Notes: generated from the letters alone by a model not told the origin. 42,776 bases of DNA from an uncultured Myxococcales bacterium (GCA_903840165.1 CAIMEY010000031.1:1-42776), one strand, 5' to 3'; shown: positions 17,409-26,576, numbered from the stretch's first letter. Numbers and translations are program-made.

Positions 17409-18548
17409 TTACAGGCGCATTGGCATGACGACGAATACGGCGCCTGGGTCCTCATCGGCGTGCACCAAGCAAGGCGAGAACTGGTCCGACATCTCGATGG
17501 TGATCGACTCTGTGCCAAGCACATTGCATACGTCCTGCAAGTACTTAGGATTAAAGCCAACTTTGAGCTTGGGTCCCGTCCAATCTGGCAGCTCAATTTC
17601 TTCGTGGGCTTCGCCAAAGTCGGTGTAGTGCATTTCCAAGGCGATGCGACCATCGTCCAAGTCCACGCGCAGCAACGGATCCTTGACAGTTCCCAGGTTC
17701 GAGACGCGGCGAATCGCCCCGAGCAGGGCTGCCGTGGGAATGGTCACCGAGGTATCGCCGCGATCGGGGATGACACGGGCATAATCCGGGAAATTCTCTT
17801 CAATACGGCGGACTTGTAGACGCGCCTTATCGCTCGAGAAGATGGCGTTTTGGCCAATGAACTCGATGCGCACGGAAGGATCAGAACCTTCCAAAATTCT
17901 TAGCAATTCTTGAGCGCCGCGCCGGTGCACGATGCAGCGATGCCGCTGACCGTCGTAGTCGCTGGCGGCGACTGTGCGCTCGACTTTGCTCAAGCGATGG
18001 CCATCGGTCGAGACCATCCGCAGGCGAACCTGCCCGGTCGATTCCGGTTCAATTTCGAGGAGAACACCATTGAGGGCCGGCCGGCTTTCATCGCTTGAAA
18101 CGGAGAACAAGGTCCGCTTGAGCATCGACTCGATCTGGCTCTTGTCGCACACCAAGCCGCGAGCACCAGCGGTGTCAGCAATGGCATCCGGCGGAAATTC
18201 CTCAGGTCCAATGCCATTGAGGTGGTAGTAGGCGCGTCCGGCTTCAATGCGCAACCGATGATTGGCATCGGTCGAAAGGAGCACCGTACTGCCATCGGGC
18301 AGGCCGCGCACGATGTCGTACAAGGCCCGGCCGTGGACCAGCGCAGCACCGGCATCAATGACCTCAGCGGCCACTTCCGTTTGTACCGCAACTTCGTAAT
18401 CGGTCGCTGAAAAGCTCAGCCCAACGTCATCGGCGGCGATGTGCACGCAGGCGGCCACATTGGTCGTGTTCTTGCGGTCCACTACGCCTTGGGCGCGGTA
18501 GAGGGGAACTAGAAGCGATGCTTTATCAATGCGAACCTTCACTTGCAC
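17409..18548 (-). CDS. dnaN: DNA polymerase III sliding clamp, beta subunit
   Basis: Ring-shaped processivity clamp of the replicative polymerase. Three clamp domains are evident over 379 residues. Recognisable stretches are VDRKNTTNVAACVHIAADD in domain 1, SSDESRPALNGVLLEIEPES at the start of domain 2 (the usual TRPVLNGVL region), MVSTDGHRLSKVE, and the C-terminal FSPCLVHADEDPGAVFVVMPMRL, whose MPMRL end is the hydrophobic-groove signature. It is transcribed leftward from the oriC gap. The preceding intergenic region carries the DnaA boxes, so DnaA could influence its expression. Confidence 0.97.
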   Translation of the reverse strand: MQVKVRIDKASLLVPLYRAQGVVDRKNTTNVAACVHIAADDVGLSFSATDYEVAVQTEVAAEVIDAGAALVHGRALYDIVRGLPDGSTVLLSTDANHRLRIEAGRAYYHLNGIGPEEFPPDAIADTAGARGLVCDKSQIESMLKRTLFSVSSDESRPALNGVLLEIEPESTGQVRLRMVSTDGHRLSKVERTVAASDYDGQRHRCIVHRRGAQELLRILEGSDPSVRIEFIGQNAIFSSDKARLQVRRIEENFPDYARVIPDRGDTSVTIPTAALLGAIRRVSNLGTVKDPLLRVDLDDGRIALEMHYTDFGEAHEEIELPDWTGPKLKVGFNPKYLQDVCNVLGTESITIEMSDQFSPCLVHADEDPGAVFVVMPMRL

Positions 18549-19436
18549 ACCTCTGTTTGCACAACACTGGACGAGTCAATTGCCCCATGAGCTCCGATAG
18601 ATTTGACTCGTTTGGCCTTTTTGCCCTTTGTTCCTGCCCATCCTGGATAACCCGGTTCAGCTGTGGTCCGCGACGCGTGTCAGGACTCCTGCCGGGGGCC
18701 GCGCTCATGGTCTAAGGATCGGCGGGCGATCCGAAAGGCTTGCACGCGGCGATGTTGTACCTTTTGCATGCCGTTTTGCCTAGGGCTCCAGCAGCCAAAC
18801 TGAAAACGCTATCAGCTGAGCCGACTTATGCTTCATTTTTTCGCCCATGACCTCGGGCTGTCTCAGGGATGGGTCTTGACGCTATAGAGGCGCTGCTCTG
18901 GGCCAGGGATTGAATGAAATTCTAGGTAGGGTTGAAGACGCAGGGGTGTGGACGCTGTGGACAAGCGGAAAAGCGGCCATTTTTTCACTAATTGGCGACG
19001 ATCGTCCTGTGGAGCTAAAGGGGGCTCAACTGTGGACAAGGGCCGATGTCATCCACAAGGCCAGCAGAGGGCCGGGTCCGATGTTTGAACCATGCACAGC
19101 AATCCCCAGCCCCGCCAACAGCTTATCCACAGGCCGTTCACAGGTACCGCTGGGACAGAACGGGGTGCGCACAACGCCACGTCGGCAGGTCTTGCCTTGA
19201 CCGTGACAGCTGCGGTGCAAAGGCTTGGACATGACGACATGGCTGAAAATAGGCGCCAGAAGAACTCCTCATGGCGCCATGCAGGTACAAAACGATGGAA
19301 TCAAGAAGACCAGCGTTGCCGTAGAGCGGCGTAGTCGGCCTTGGCGTAGTCGGCCTTGGCGGGCCGCGAGCCTGGGACCCAAGGGTCGTCGGAGCCAAAA
19401 CGCGTTGATGTTGCATGGACAAGAGGCGGAGGTCAG
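18549..19436. other. Probable oriC: DnaA-box cluster between dnaA and dnaN
   Basis: An 888-base gene-free gap. It contains one perfect DnaA box TTATCCACA (19123-19131), two good boxes in the opposite orientation TGTGGACAA (18956-18964 and 19031-19039), a one-mismatch box TCATCCACA (19049-19057) and a weaker TGTGGACGC (18947-18955). The modest AT-rich stretch at 18978-18995 and the T-rich patch at 18830-18841 are candidate unwinding sites. Position between dnaA and dnaN agrees with many bacterial origins. A perfect 15-base tandem duplication lies at 19331-19360 near the dnaA stop. No gene is seen in this gap. Confidence 0.8.
19331..19360. repeat. 15-bp perfect tandem duplication in the oriC gap
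   Basis: GTAGTCGGCCTTGGC occurs twice head-to-tail, 77 bases beyond the dnaA stop on the origin side. It does not match a DnaA box. It may be a recent slippage event or a small iteron. Confidence 0.6.
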
Positions 19437-21134
19437 CTATTTTCCAAGAACGATTTCAATAGCTTGAACATCTGACTGTGCCGTGAGGTCATGGGTCAGG
19501 TCGAACTCGATCTTGCGGCAAGCGTGCATGACGGTGGAGTGATCCCGATCGCCAAAGGCCCGGCCAATGTCGGGAAAGGACAACTGGGTCAGCTTGCGCG
19601 TCAGGAACATCGCAATCATCCGCGGCACCACCACGCCACGGTTGCGCTTGGCACCTTTCAAGTCAGCAATTTTCAAGTTGAAATGTTGGCAGGTGACTCG
19701 TTGAATGACTTCCACCGTCAAGTTCCGGTTGGGCAACTCGATCATCGGTCCAAGGACACTGCGCGCCAAAGCGAGGTCAATGCGGCGGTTACCGATGCGC
19801 GCGTGCAGCATGAGCTTGTTGAGAGCGCCTTCCAATTCGCGAACATTATTGTGCAAATGATCCGCAAGATAGTAGATGACGTCCAGGGGTAGGTCCTGCA
19901 GCAGGTCCTGGGCCTTCTTGCGCAAGATCGCGATGCGCAGGTCCCGATCGGGCGGCGTGATTTCCACAACCAGGCCCCAGTCGAACCGCGAACGCAGCCG
20001 ATCGTGGAACTGTTGCAATTCAGCGGGATAGCGATCACAGCTGATGACGATTTGCTTGCCGGCGTGGTGCAAAGCATTGAAAAGGTGAAAGAACTCTTCT
20101 TGAACCTTCTCGCGTCCCTGGAGGAACTGAATGTCGTCGACTAGCAACACATCAATTTGATTACGGTAATGATTGCGAACGTCGTTACGGGCACCGCCAT
20201 CCTTGGATCGCCAGGCGCTGTGCAAATCGTCGATGTACGTCTCGGCCGCAACATAGCGCACGCGCAGGTTGGCGTTGCCTTGGGGCCGATTGCTGATGGC
20301 GTGCCCGATGGCGTGCAGCAAGTGACTCTTGCCGATGCCGACACCACCGTGAAGAAACAACGGGTTATAGGACCGTCCGGGATTGAGCACCACCTGATAG
20401 GCAGCCGAAACAGCGACTTCGTTGGCGCGACCGACGACAAAGCTGTCGAAGGTAAATCGCTGGGCCAGCGGATCGATCACGTCCTGACTGGAAAAGGGCA
20501 GCCTGTTTGTGTTGGCGTCGACCGCCGAAACATCATCAACGAAGCGGGGTTCCACAAAGCCTAAGACGCCCTGTCCTGCCCCAAGAATCTGACTCGAATT
20601 CGCGGTTGCAAGCCCAGTCAGCGTTGACTCGGACTCGGGCAGGCCGAAGCGATCGCTCACCTGAAGGCTAGGCGCTGAGGACTGCTCGTCATCCAGAAAA
20701 AATGCAGGCCTGTCAGATACTTGTGCGGGGCGCAACTGAGGACGACCGTCCGGCAGGACGACCAATTCGATGTCCACCGTGCGCTGCAGCACCGTGGCGA
20801 CAGCGTGACGAATATCCTCAATCCAATGTGATTCCAGGTAATCACGCAGGTGATCGTCAGGCACACTGAGTTGAACGGTGCGATCACCCGTACTAAATAG
20901 CCCAACCTTGTCGGTCCAATTGGTCCGTTCAGCCATAAAATCAGGATGTTCTGAGAGCAGACTTGCACGCCCAGCAAACACCGGCGGACGGGAGCTGGAG
21001 GCCCGCGTCGCAGGTTTGCTTGTCGGATCGGGGTTTGCTGAATCACGGCCTGAATCGGCGATGCCATCGCCCGAATTGGACTCAGACGCGCTGCGGGCAC
21101 GCAAATGTAAGACAGCTTGAGTCCAAAGATTCAT
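19437..21134 (-). CDS. dnaA: Chromosomal replication initiator DnaA, with extended domain I
   Basis: AAA+ initiator that binds DnaA boxes and opens oriC. Numbering from ATG at 21134 (565 residues), domain I begins MNLWTQAVLHLRAR. It is then interrupted by about 50 Ser/Asp/Pro-rich residues (15-65) before continuing with FMAERTNWTDKVGL and VPDDHLRDYLESHWIEDI. Domain II is a linker to about 215. Domain III has the Walker A GGVGIGKSH (263-271; Ser in place of the usual Thr) and the Walker B VLLVDDIQFLQG. Domain IV ends with the DNA-binding signature FGDRDHSTVMHACRKI. The ATG at 21134 is chosen because it restores the usual LW start; the frame is open to 21335 without similarity. It is followed by the oriC gap and dnaN on the same strand. 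Confidence 0.96.
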   Translation of the reverse strand: MNLWTQAVLHLRARSASESNSGDGIADSGRDSANPDPTSKPATRASSSRPPVFAGRASLLSEHPDFMAERTNWTDKVGLFSTGDRTVQLSVPDDHLRDYLESHWIEDIRHAVATVLQRTVDIELVVLPDGRPQLRPAQVSDRPAFFLDDEQSSAPSLQVSDRFGLPESESTLTGLATANSSQILGAGQGVLGFVEPRFVDDVSAVDANTNRLPFSSQDVIDPLAQRFTFDSFVVGRANEVAVSAAYQVVLNPGRSYNPLFLHGGVGIGKSHLLHAIGHAISNRPQGNANLRVRYVAAETYIDDLHSAWRSKDGGARNDVRNHYRNQIDVLLVDDIQFLQGREKVQEEFFHLFNALHHAGKQIVISCDRYPAELQQFHDRLRSRFDWGLVVEITPPDRDLRIAILRKKAQDLLQDLPLDVIYYLADHLHNNVRELEGALNKLMLHARIGNRRIDLALARSVLGPMIELPNRNLTVEVIQRVTCQHFNLKIADLKGAKRNRGVVVPRMIAMFLTRKLTQLSFPDIGRAFGDRDHSTVMHACRKIEFDLTHDLTAQSDVQAIEIVLGK

Positions 21135-22340
21135 CACGTTTCGATCACTTTGCAGAACGGTAAGCAGGGCTGATGTGGCAAGACCGATCGGGCTGCCGAG
21201 CAGGGGCCGGCAACGGCTGAGACCACCAGCTAGAAAGCAAGAGCCGTGCAGCTTGACCCAGCGACCTGACGCAGCACTGGGCGCAGCCAGCGTTTCATCC
21301 ACCGCGTCAGTCGCGTTTGCATCTGGGCAGCGCAAGGCACCGCGGCAGGCTCAATCAGTAAGAATAACGTTGAGATCGCAAAGATCGACAACGACACCGC
21401 ACCCATGGCCGATGGGTCCATTGATTCTGGCGCGCCACCGTGCCGCGCCGCGTGCTATGTGGGTGTAGGAGTACCGCCGGCCGGTGCCGCCTGACAAGGG
21501 CCAAGCGAGCAGTCATCGGGCAAATATCAAATCTTTCAGTAGGGTATAGACCCATGATCGAGACAGCATCTTGAGGGCTGGACAGCCTCTCTTGTTAGGG
21601 AGGTGAGCAACTCACCATGCCCGCGCAGAAACTGGGCCGGTAGGGGCCAACCTTGCTTAACCGCTGATGTTGCAAAAAGCACAGTTATTATAGATATCTG
21701 CAGAAGGGACTCACGGACTGGCCTTTCGCGGGATCGCCGGGCAAGACCCCTGTCAAGCACTTGATCACTGGTCAAACCCCCTGTTGCCGCACAGTCCGGC
21801 TGCACGATCCTGCTGGGCGCAGAGGTGAATCAAGCGACGATCCGCGAGGACCCGTTTTGCAGTATTGCGAGCAGATCAGAAGTGTTACGCATGAGCGATT
21901 CGTGGTGCCCGCCTCAAGATTGCATCGGGATTGGCCTGGGCGGGCTGAATCGTTCACCAAAAGTGGCTAGGCCCGGCGTGGTCTTCGCCAAGGTCGCACC
22001 GAACTTGCCGGCCGCTGCTTTCGCGGGGCCCCAATCGCGGGCCTTTCCGAGTTTGAGGTTCATTTGAGCAATTTGCAAACAAGATCTGCGGATTAGATGC
22101 CTGACAGCCGCTCAGGCCGTGGCGGTTGGTCGAGGCAAATCAGTCGAAGCGATCGGCGGTCGTGGCCTAGGACGACGGCTTGCGGCACGAGGATTGGTCA
22201 AGCAAGCGCCGTGAACTAGCCAATTGGTCATCCGCCGGCCGAGCGCAATCCGCGCGCAAGCTTGTGCAATGTTCCTGCTTCGGGTAGCATGTTGCGCCCG
22301 CTCGGTGCCCATGGCGCCCGGCACCATGGAGGAACTAGTC
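21135..22340. other. Long gene-free gap between dnaA and rpmH
   Basis: A 1.2-kb divergent intergenic region where most bacteria have a few hundred bases. It has no ORF with protein-like character and no perfect DnaA box. A TATAAT on the minus strand (bases 21687-21692) lies in the most AT-rich patch (about 21670-21700) and may be a -10 element for dnaA, but it has no convincing -35 and sits over 550 bases from the start codon. Apart from the rpmH promoter candidate near 22262, I see nothing further that can be supported. Confidence 0.5.
22262..22290 (+). promoter_or_regulatory. Candidate promoter of rpmH
   Basis: TTGTGC (22262-22267) and TAGCAT (22285-22290) are separated by 17 bases and would give a leader of about 44 bases before the rpmH GTG. 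The match to the sigma-70 consensus is only partial (3/6 and 4/6), so spacing and position carry the call. Confidence 0.3.
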
Positions 22341-22487
22341 GTGAAGAAAGGACTTCGCAATCCAAGCAACACCAGTCGTGTGCGTACGCACGGCTTTCGT
22401 GCGCGTATGGCTACCAAGAATGGCCGCGCCGTGATCAATCGCCGACGCGCCAAAGGCCGCCTGCGCCTGACGGTTTCGACCCGATAG
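22341..22487 (+). CDS. rpmH: 50S ribosomal protein L34
   Basis: Small basic large-subunit ribosomal protein. The 48-residue product contains the invariant L34 core [17 protein letters not shown] followed by [12 protein letters not shown]. The start is GTG at 22341, giving KKGLRNPSN as the N-terminal sequence in place of the usual KRTFQPSN, and GGAGG at 22328-22332 is a strong ribosome binding site 8 bases upstream. An in-frame ATG at 22326 is possible but would lie before that site. It opens the conserved rpmH-rnpA-yidD-yidC-jag series, divergent from dnaA. The next gene lies 436 bases downstream rather than nearly adjacent. Confidence 0.95.
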   Translation: MKKGLRNPSNTSRVRTHGFRARMATKNGRAVINRRRAKGRLRLTVSTR

Positions 22488-22923
22488 ACGCAACCGCCAA
22501 CGACGTAACGCCCAGTGCCGTCGCAACGCCTAGACGGCGAGGCACGGTGTGGACAGGTGGCCGGTCATGGCTGCGGCTCTAGGATGGCTGCGTCGTTTCA
22601 GGATAGCCACGCCGCTCTGTGATCGCCGTGCTACGTGCCATAAGGCGCGTCGCCATGGGCCCAAACCGCGTGCTCCTCTTTGCACCGGCGCGCGGCCCCT
22701 GGTCCACAGGACAGCGGCTTTCTCGTCCCGGCAGCATCCACTGACGGTCGGCGCATCGGCCAGAGGATAGATTCGCTAAGGGCTTGATCCTACTGCGTTT
22801 CTCTTCGACCAAAGGCATCATTCGCCGCCGGGCGGCAAGCTCAAACCCTTGGCACTGCGTCAAGGGCCACAGCGTCCAGGGGCGCTAGACACGGGTACCC
22901 CATCGCTGCTCGTGGGTCAACGC
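22488..22923. other. Gene-free spacer between rpmH and rnpA
   Basis: A 436-base stretch in a place that is normally almost without spacer. The open frames here have no recognisable composition or start signals. A DnaA-box-like TGTGGACAG occurs near 22549. I see no terminator with a T-run and no RNA family signature. Confidence 0.4.
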
Positions 22924-23319
22924 ATGGAACAGCCCAAGGATCAAGGCTTTTCGCTACTGCCAACGCCTCAAGGGCGCTTTGGCCGAAGTGACCGCTTGGG
23001 TCTGCAACGCGAATTCCGCGCCGTTCTGCGCCGAGGCCGCCGAAGCCAAGGTGCCCATTTCCTATTGGCTGCAGCGCCTTCCGTGGGCAGCAAACCGCGC
23101 CTCGGTTTGGCGATCGCCAAGGCCACGGGGCACGCGCCCGACCGGGCCCGCATGCGACGGCTCTTACGTGAGGCATTTCGCGCCGTTCGCACGTTGCTGA
23201 CAAAGGCTGTGGACCTGGTCGTGCTGATGCGTCAGCCGTGGCCACGTGCAACCCTTCGTGATGTCACAGAAGATCTGCTCGATCAGTGTCGCCGTCTGCG
23301 GCTGTTGGCCATGGCATGA
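22924..23319 (+). CDS. rnpA: Ribonuclease P protein component
   Basis: Protein subunit of RNase P, which matures the 5' ends of tRNAs. The 131 residues include GRFGRSDRLGLQREFRAVLRR, then RLGLAIAKATGHAPDRARMR followed by RLLREAFR, and a final DLVVLMRQPWPRAT. The RNA-binding motif usually read as RNRxKR appears as RARMRR, with Asn replaced by Ala. ATG at 22924 is chosen as the last start before the conserved GRF; the frame is open to 22849. The stop overlaps the yidD start as ATGA (23316-23319), so the two are translationally coupled. Confidence 0.93.
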   Translation: MEQPKDQGFSLLPTPQGRFGRSDRLGLQREFRAVLRRGRRSQGAHFLLAAAPSVGSKPRLGLAIAKATGHAPDRARMRRLLREAFRAVRTLLTKAVDLVVLMRQPWPRATLRDVTEDLLDQCRRLRLLAMA

Positions 23320-23678
23320 CCCAAACGCCCCGTCAGCTTGATCAAGACACGCACGAGGCTGCAATTGGCTTGCAAGAACATGGAGCTATGCCGCGACCGA
23401 GCGTTCTGGCCAAAGGCTTGCTCTGGCTCGTCGGTGGCTATCAGCGCAGGATTTCGCCGATTTTGCCGCCAGCGTGTCGTTTCTACCCATCGTGTTCCCA
23501 TTACGCCGTACAAGCCCTACATTGGCACGCTGTTCCCAGGGCTTTGGGCCTGATTCTCTGGCGCCTTTTGCGGTGTCAGCCATTTTCCGCCGCGGGGTTC
23601 GATCCCGTGCCCTTGCCGCCGGCGTTGAGTCCTTCGGGCCAACCTTGCACTAGCGATTCGCTATCAAAGAGCTCATGA
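23316..23678 (+). CDS. yidD: Membrane protein insertion efficiency factor YidD
   Basis: Small membrane-associated protein that aids YidC-dependent insertion. The family core is unmistakable: GGYQRRISPILPPACRFYPS, CSHYAVQALHWHA, and LILWRLLRCQPFSAAGFDPVP, with the three conserved Cys. The start at 23316 is preferred because it forms an ATGA overlap with rnpA; an internal ATG at 23388 (MPRPSVLAKG) would give a more typical length and cannot be excluded. The stop overlaps the yidC ATG in the same ATGA manner. The C-terminal tail after DPVP is low in similarity. Confidence 0.92.
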   Translation: MTQTPRQLDQDTHEAAIGLQEHGAMPRPSVLAKGLLWLVGGYQRRISPILPPACRFYPSCSHYAVQALHWHAVPRALGLILWRLLRCQPFSAAGFDPVPLPPALSPSGQPCTSDSLSKSS

Positions 23679-25690
23679 ACTTTCCTCGCTTTTCCCATAT
23701 TCCATCCCCTGGTGCTTCGGTCCTCGTTGCGTTTGTTGCGGCGGCAGCCTGGTGGGGCCCTGCTCGTGCGGAAACCCCCTTGGCTGCGGATCCAAGCGCC
23801 CTCGCCGCGCCCACTCATGCCTCGCCGACCGCGGTACAACCTAGCATTGCTGTTGCCAATTCGCCGACGCCTTCCGCATCTGCGCCGCCCATGGCTGCAG
23901 CGCCGGACAAGCCGGTCGTCTGCCGTCAGGCCGCTTCGCCGCTAATTCTGCAAAATGCCAAGGCGCGTTGGCACATTTCGCTGTGTCGCGGCGGTGTGCA
24001 GGACGTCGTCCTCTTGGCCCCGCAATTCCGGGTTGAAAAGCGAAATGCGCCTGCAGCAATCGCGCCTTGGGCAGCTAGCAAGTTTGCCGCCGGCCCCCTT
24101 GACCTGGTTGAAACCTGGGATGCCCGCTGGGACCCCTTCCGCGACGAACTGCTGGACGTCAAAATCGGCGAGTCCAAGACCGCTGAACTGCAACTCTCTG
24201 TACGTCAAGGACAAACGGTCAGCGCGCTCAGCGTACCGTCGCTGGCAGCCTATGCCCAACGCGATCCCCTGTGGGCCGTGGTTGCGCAATCGCCGAGCAG
24301 CATTGAGCTGGTGTGGCCCGATCCAAGCCGCGTGCGTAGCCCGATTTACTTGTGGAAACGCTTCACTTTGGCCGCTGCCGATCACCCGTTCAATCTCCGC
24401 GTCGACCTCGCTGTTTGGAACGTCGCGCCAGGCAGTGCGAGCTTCCGGTTAAGCCATGAAATTACGACCTTTCAAGACCCCAGTCAGCAATCGGGCGGCG
24501 GTTTTCTCGCCATGTTCGCTGGCCCGCCGGAACACAAAGGCGCGGGCGTTTCTGTCGCTGAAGAGGCCGCGCACTTTGACACCACGGCGCTGGAAAAGCC
24601 TTCTGATGATCATAACAAAGCCGGCCTGATCGACTGGTTTGGCGTCGATGCGCGTTACTTTCTCCTGGCTTCGGTGCCCACCCAAGGCTTTACGCCCAGC
24701 AGTCAGGTCCGCCTTTTGCACTTGGCCAACGGCGTTGTCATGGCCAACCTGACCACTAGTGTGCAGAATTTGCCAAGCGCTTCAGCTGCTTGCGTCCCAA
24801 GTTGGTTTGCCAGCGCCTGGGGAGGCACCTCTTGCGCCGATGACCTCCATGCGGCAGGGCAGAACATTGCAGAAAATGCGGTGTTACCTAACGGCGCGAC
24901 CGGTGATGCCGCCGCCGTGTCTCGCCTTCGCGCCCGGTCCGTTCAGCGCTTTTCCCAAGAATTATACGCAGGTCCAAAGGATCTCGATGAACTCAAGGCG
25001 GTTGGCCACAACTTGCAGAGCGCCGTCGACTTTGGCTGGTTTGGTCTTATCGGTCGGCCGATGCTATGGATTCTCAATCAAGCCCATGACTTAACTACGT
25101 CTTGGCCCCTGGCGATCCTGATGCTGACCCTGCTGGTCAAGGCGTTGCTCTGGCCGATCACGGCTAAGAGCATGCGCTCGATGCGGGCGATGCAGTTGAT
25201 CAAGCCCGAACTCGACAAGATGAAGGCCGAGCAGGAGGCCAAGGCCAAAAAGGCGGGGCAGGACAAGGCCGATGCCAATGAAGTCAACCGCTTGACCTTT
25301 GAGCTGTACAAGAAGCACAAAGTCAATCCCCTGGGCGGCTGTCTGCCTATGGTCTTGCAACTGCCTGTGTATATTGCTCTTTATCGGACCATCCAGTCCT
25401 CGGTTGGTCTGTACAATCAGCCGCTGTTTGGTTGGATCACGGACTTGACGCAGAAAGACCCTTTCTACGTTTTGCCTTTGATTCTAGGGGCTGTGATGTT
25501 TGTACAGCAGAAGATCACGCCGCAGGCGGGGGGCGATCCGGCCCAGCAAAAGATGATGCTGTATTTCATGCCCGGCATTTTCACCTTAATGATGCTGCAG
25601 TTGCCGTCTGGTTTGACCTTGTACATCCTGACCAACACCTTGCTTGGCATTGCCCAAACGCTGTACACCAACCGCTCGGTGCGCGTGTAA
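23675..25690 (+). CDS. yidC: Membrane protein insertase YidC
   Basis: Inner-membrane insertase of the YidC/Oxa1/Alb3 family. The 671 residues comprise an N-terminal hydrophobic segment (VLVAFVAAAAWWGPARA), an Ala/Pro-rich spacer, a large periplasmic beta-sandwich (about residues 80-430, e.g. YLWKRFTLAAADHPFNLRVD) and the conserved insertase core at the C-terminus. That core shows TSWPLAILMLTLLVKALLWP with the hydrophilic-groove region, AMQLIKPELDKMKAEQEA, GGCLPMVLQLPVYIALYRTI and MPGIFTLMMLQLPSGLTLYI. The length exceeds the E. coli protein (548) because of the spacer and the periplasmic domain. It is translationally coupled to yidD. A hairpin follows immediately after the stop, before jag. 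Confidence 0.96.
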   Translation: MNFPRFSHIPSPGASVLVAFVAAAAWWGPARAETPLAADPSALAAPTHASPTAVQPSIAVANSPTPSASAPPMAAAPDKPVVCRQAASPLILQNAKARWHISLCRGGVQDVVLLAPQFRVEKRNAPAAIAPWAASKFAAGPLDLVETWDARWDPFRDELLDVKIGESKTAELQLSVRQGQTVSALSVPSLAAYAQRDPLWAVVAQSPSSIELVWPDPSRVRSPIYLWKRFTLAAADHPFNLRVDLAVWNVAPGSASFRLSHEITTFQDPSQQSGGGFLAMFAGPPEHKGAGVSVAEEAAHFDTTALEKPSDDHNKAGLIDWFGVDARYFLLASVPTQGFTPSSQVRLLHLANGVVMANLTTSVQNLPSASAACVPSWFASAWGGTSCADDLHAAGQNIAENAVLPNGATGDAAAVSRLRARSVQRFSQELYAGPKDLDELKAVGHNLQSAVDFGWFGLIGRPMLWILNQAHDLTTSWPLAILMLTLLVKALLWPITAKSMRSMRAMQLIKPELDKMKAEQEAKAKKAGQDKADANEVNRLTFELYKKHKVNPLGGCLPMVLQLPVYIALYRTIQSSVGLYNQPLFGWITDLTQKDPFYVLPLILGAVMFVQQKITPQAGGDPAQQKMMLYFMPGIFTLMMLQLPSGLTLYILTNTLLGIAQTLYTNRSVRV

Positions 25691-25693
25691 GGG

Positions 25694-25712
25694 CGCCCAG
25701 CAGAACTGGGCG
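25694..25712 (+). terminator. Hairpin between yidC and jag
   Basis: Perfect 7-base stem CGCCCAG / CTGGGCG with a 5-base loop, starting 4 bases after the yidC stop. No T-run follows, so it could be an attenuator, an mRNA-stabilising hairpin or a weak terminator rather than a full intrinsic one. Confidence 0.35.
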
Positions 25713-25852
25713 GATCGCAGGACTTGCATCTGCCAGCTAACGAAGCGGCAAGTCGGCCTTTAAGGACAAGTACTTGCGACCCACAAAGCAGCAAATGGGC
25801 CGAGGCGAACAAGCGAACTGATTTGCGTGCGCCCTACTCCCGGAGAAATGAC

Positions 25853-26539
25853 ATGTCCGATCAAGAATTGCTCAGCACTCAGGCGCAGGAAGACGGCGGT
25901 GACGACGATGAAGGCTCCGGCGGGCCGCGCCTGAACATCACCATGGAAGAAAAGGTTGTGATTGCGCTGGAAACGGCCCAGCACCTTTTTGGCCTGCTCG
26001 GCGGTCGGCAGCCCAGCGTGCAGTGTCGGGCGGAAGACGAGCAAGTGGTTGTCGGCCTTGCCGATTTGGACCCGATTCTCTGTCCCCCAGGCGATACCCG
26101 GGTCCTCGAGTCGGTGCAGTTCATCCTCAACAAGGCGATCAACCGCATGGCGCTGCGTCGGACGCGGTTGTCCTTGGATGCAGACGGGTTTCGTCGCCGC
26201 CGGCCCGAAGGTTTGGACAAAGTCGCGGCGGCCCTGGCGGCCAAGGTGCTGCATCTGGACCGACCGCTGGCGATTGGACCTTTGGGCCAAGGCGATTTGC
26301 GCTTTCTAACCGCGCAGTTCAGTCGTTCACCGGGCATTGCTGTGCACGCCGTTGGCACAGGCGAGCGCCGTCGCTTGCTGATTCTGCCCACGGCCCTGCA
26401 CGCGCAGATGCTGGCGCAGGAAGCCCTTGCCAATGCAAACGAATCGCCGCCGAGCGATCGGGGTCCAGATCGCCAGGCGGATCGGGCCGACGGCGCTGAG
26501 GGAGGTGGTGGCGATCGTCGCCGCCGTCGCCGCCGTTAG
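25853..26539 (+). CDS. jag: Jag/KhpB RNA-binding protein (KH-R3H)
   Basis: RNA-binding protein of the Jag (SpoIIIJ-associated, KhpB) family that accompanies yidC. Residues about 45-115 form the KH domain, with DTRVLESVQFILNKAINRMA and LSLDADGFRRRRPEGLDKVA in the places of the usual LIG/GxxLDALQYL and D.YR.RR..L motifs. The R3H-like part follows (residues about 140-185), though its RxxxH motif is not conserved: GDLRFLTAQFSRS. There is no N-terminal Jag_N domain; an acidic 25-residue stretch stands instead, and the C-terminus is an Arg run. The start at 25853 is supported by GGAG at 25842-25845. The gap from yidC is 162 bases. Length is 228 residues. Confidence 0.87.
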   Translation: MSDQELLSTQAQEDGGDDDEGSGGPRLNITMEEKVVIALETAQHLFGLLGGRQPSVQCRAEDEQVVVGLADLDPILCPPGDTRVLESVQFILNKAINRMALRRTRLSLDADGFRRRRPEGLDKVAAALAAKVLHLDRPLAIGPLGQGDLRFLTAQFSRSPGIAVHAVGTGERRRLLILPTALHAQMLAQEALANANESPPSDRGPDRQADRADGAEGGGGDRRRRRRR

Positions 26540-26576
26540 CTATTGAATTTCCTATAGTATTGTTCCCTTCAGGTCG

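Noticed and set aside
22112..22453. Open frame on the minus strand across rpmH
   Set aside because: It is antisense to a certain ribosomal protein gene and rich in Arg/Ala without motifs.
23593..23607. A tRNA T-arm-like sequence (CGGGGTTCGATCCCG)
   Set aside because: It lies inside the yidD coding region at the conserved FDPVP segment, and no acceptor, D or anticodon arm was found around it.
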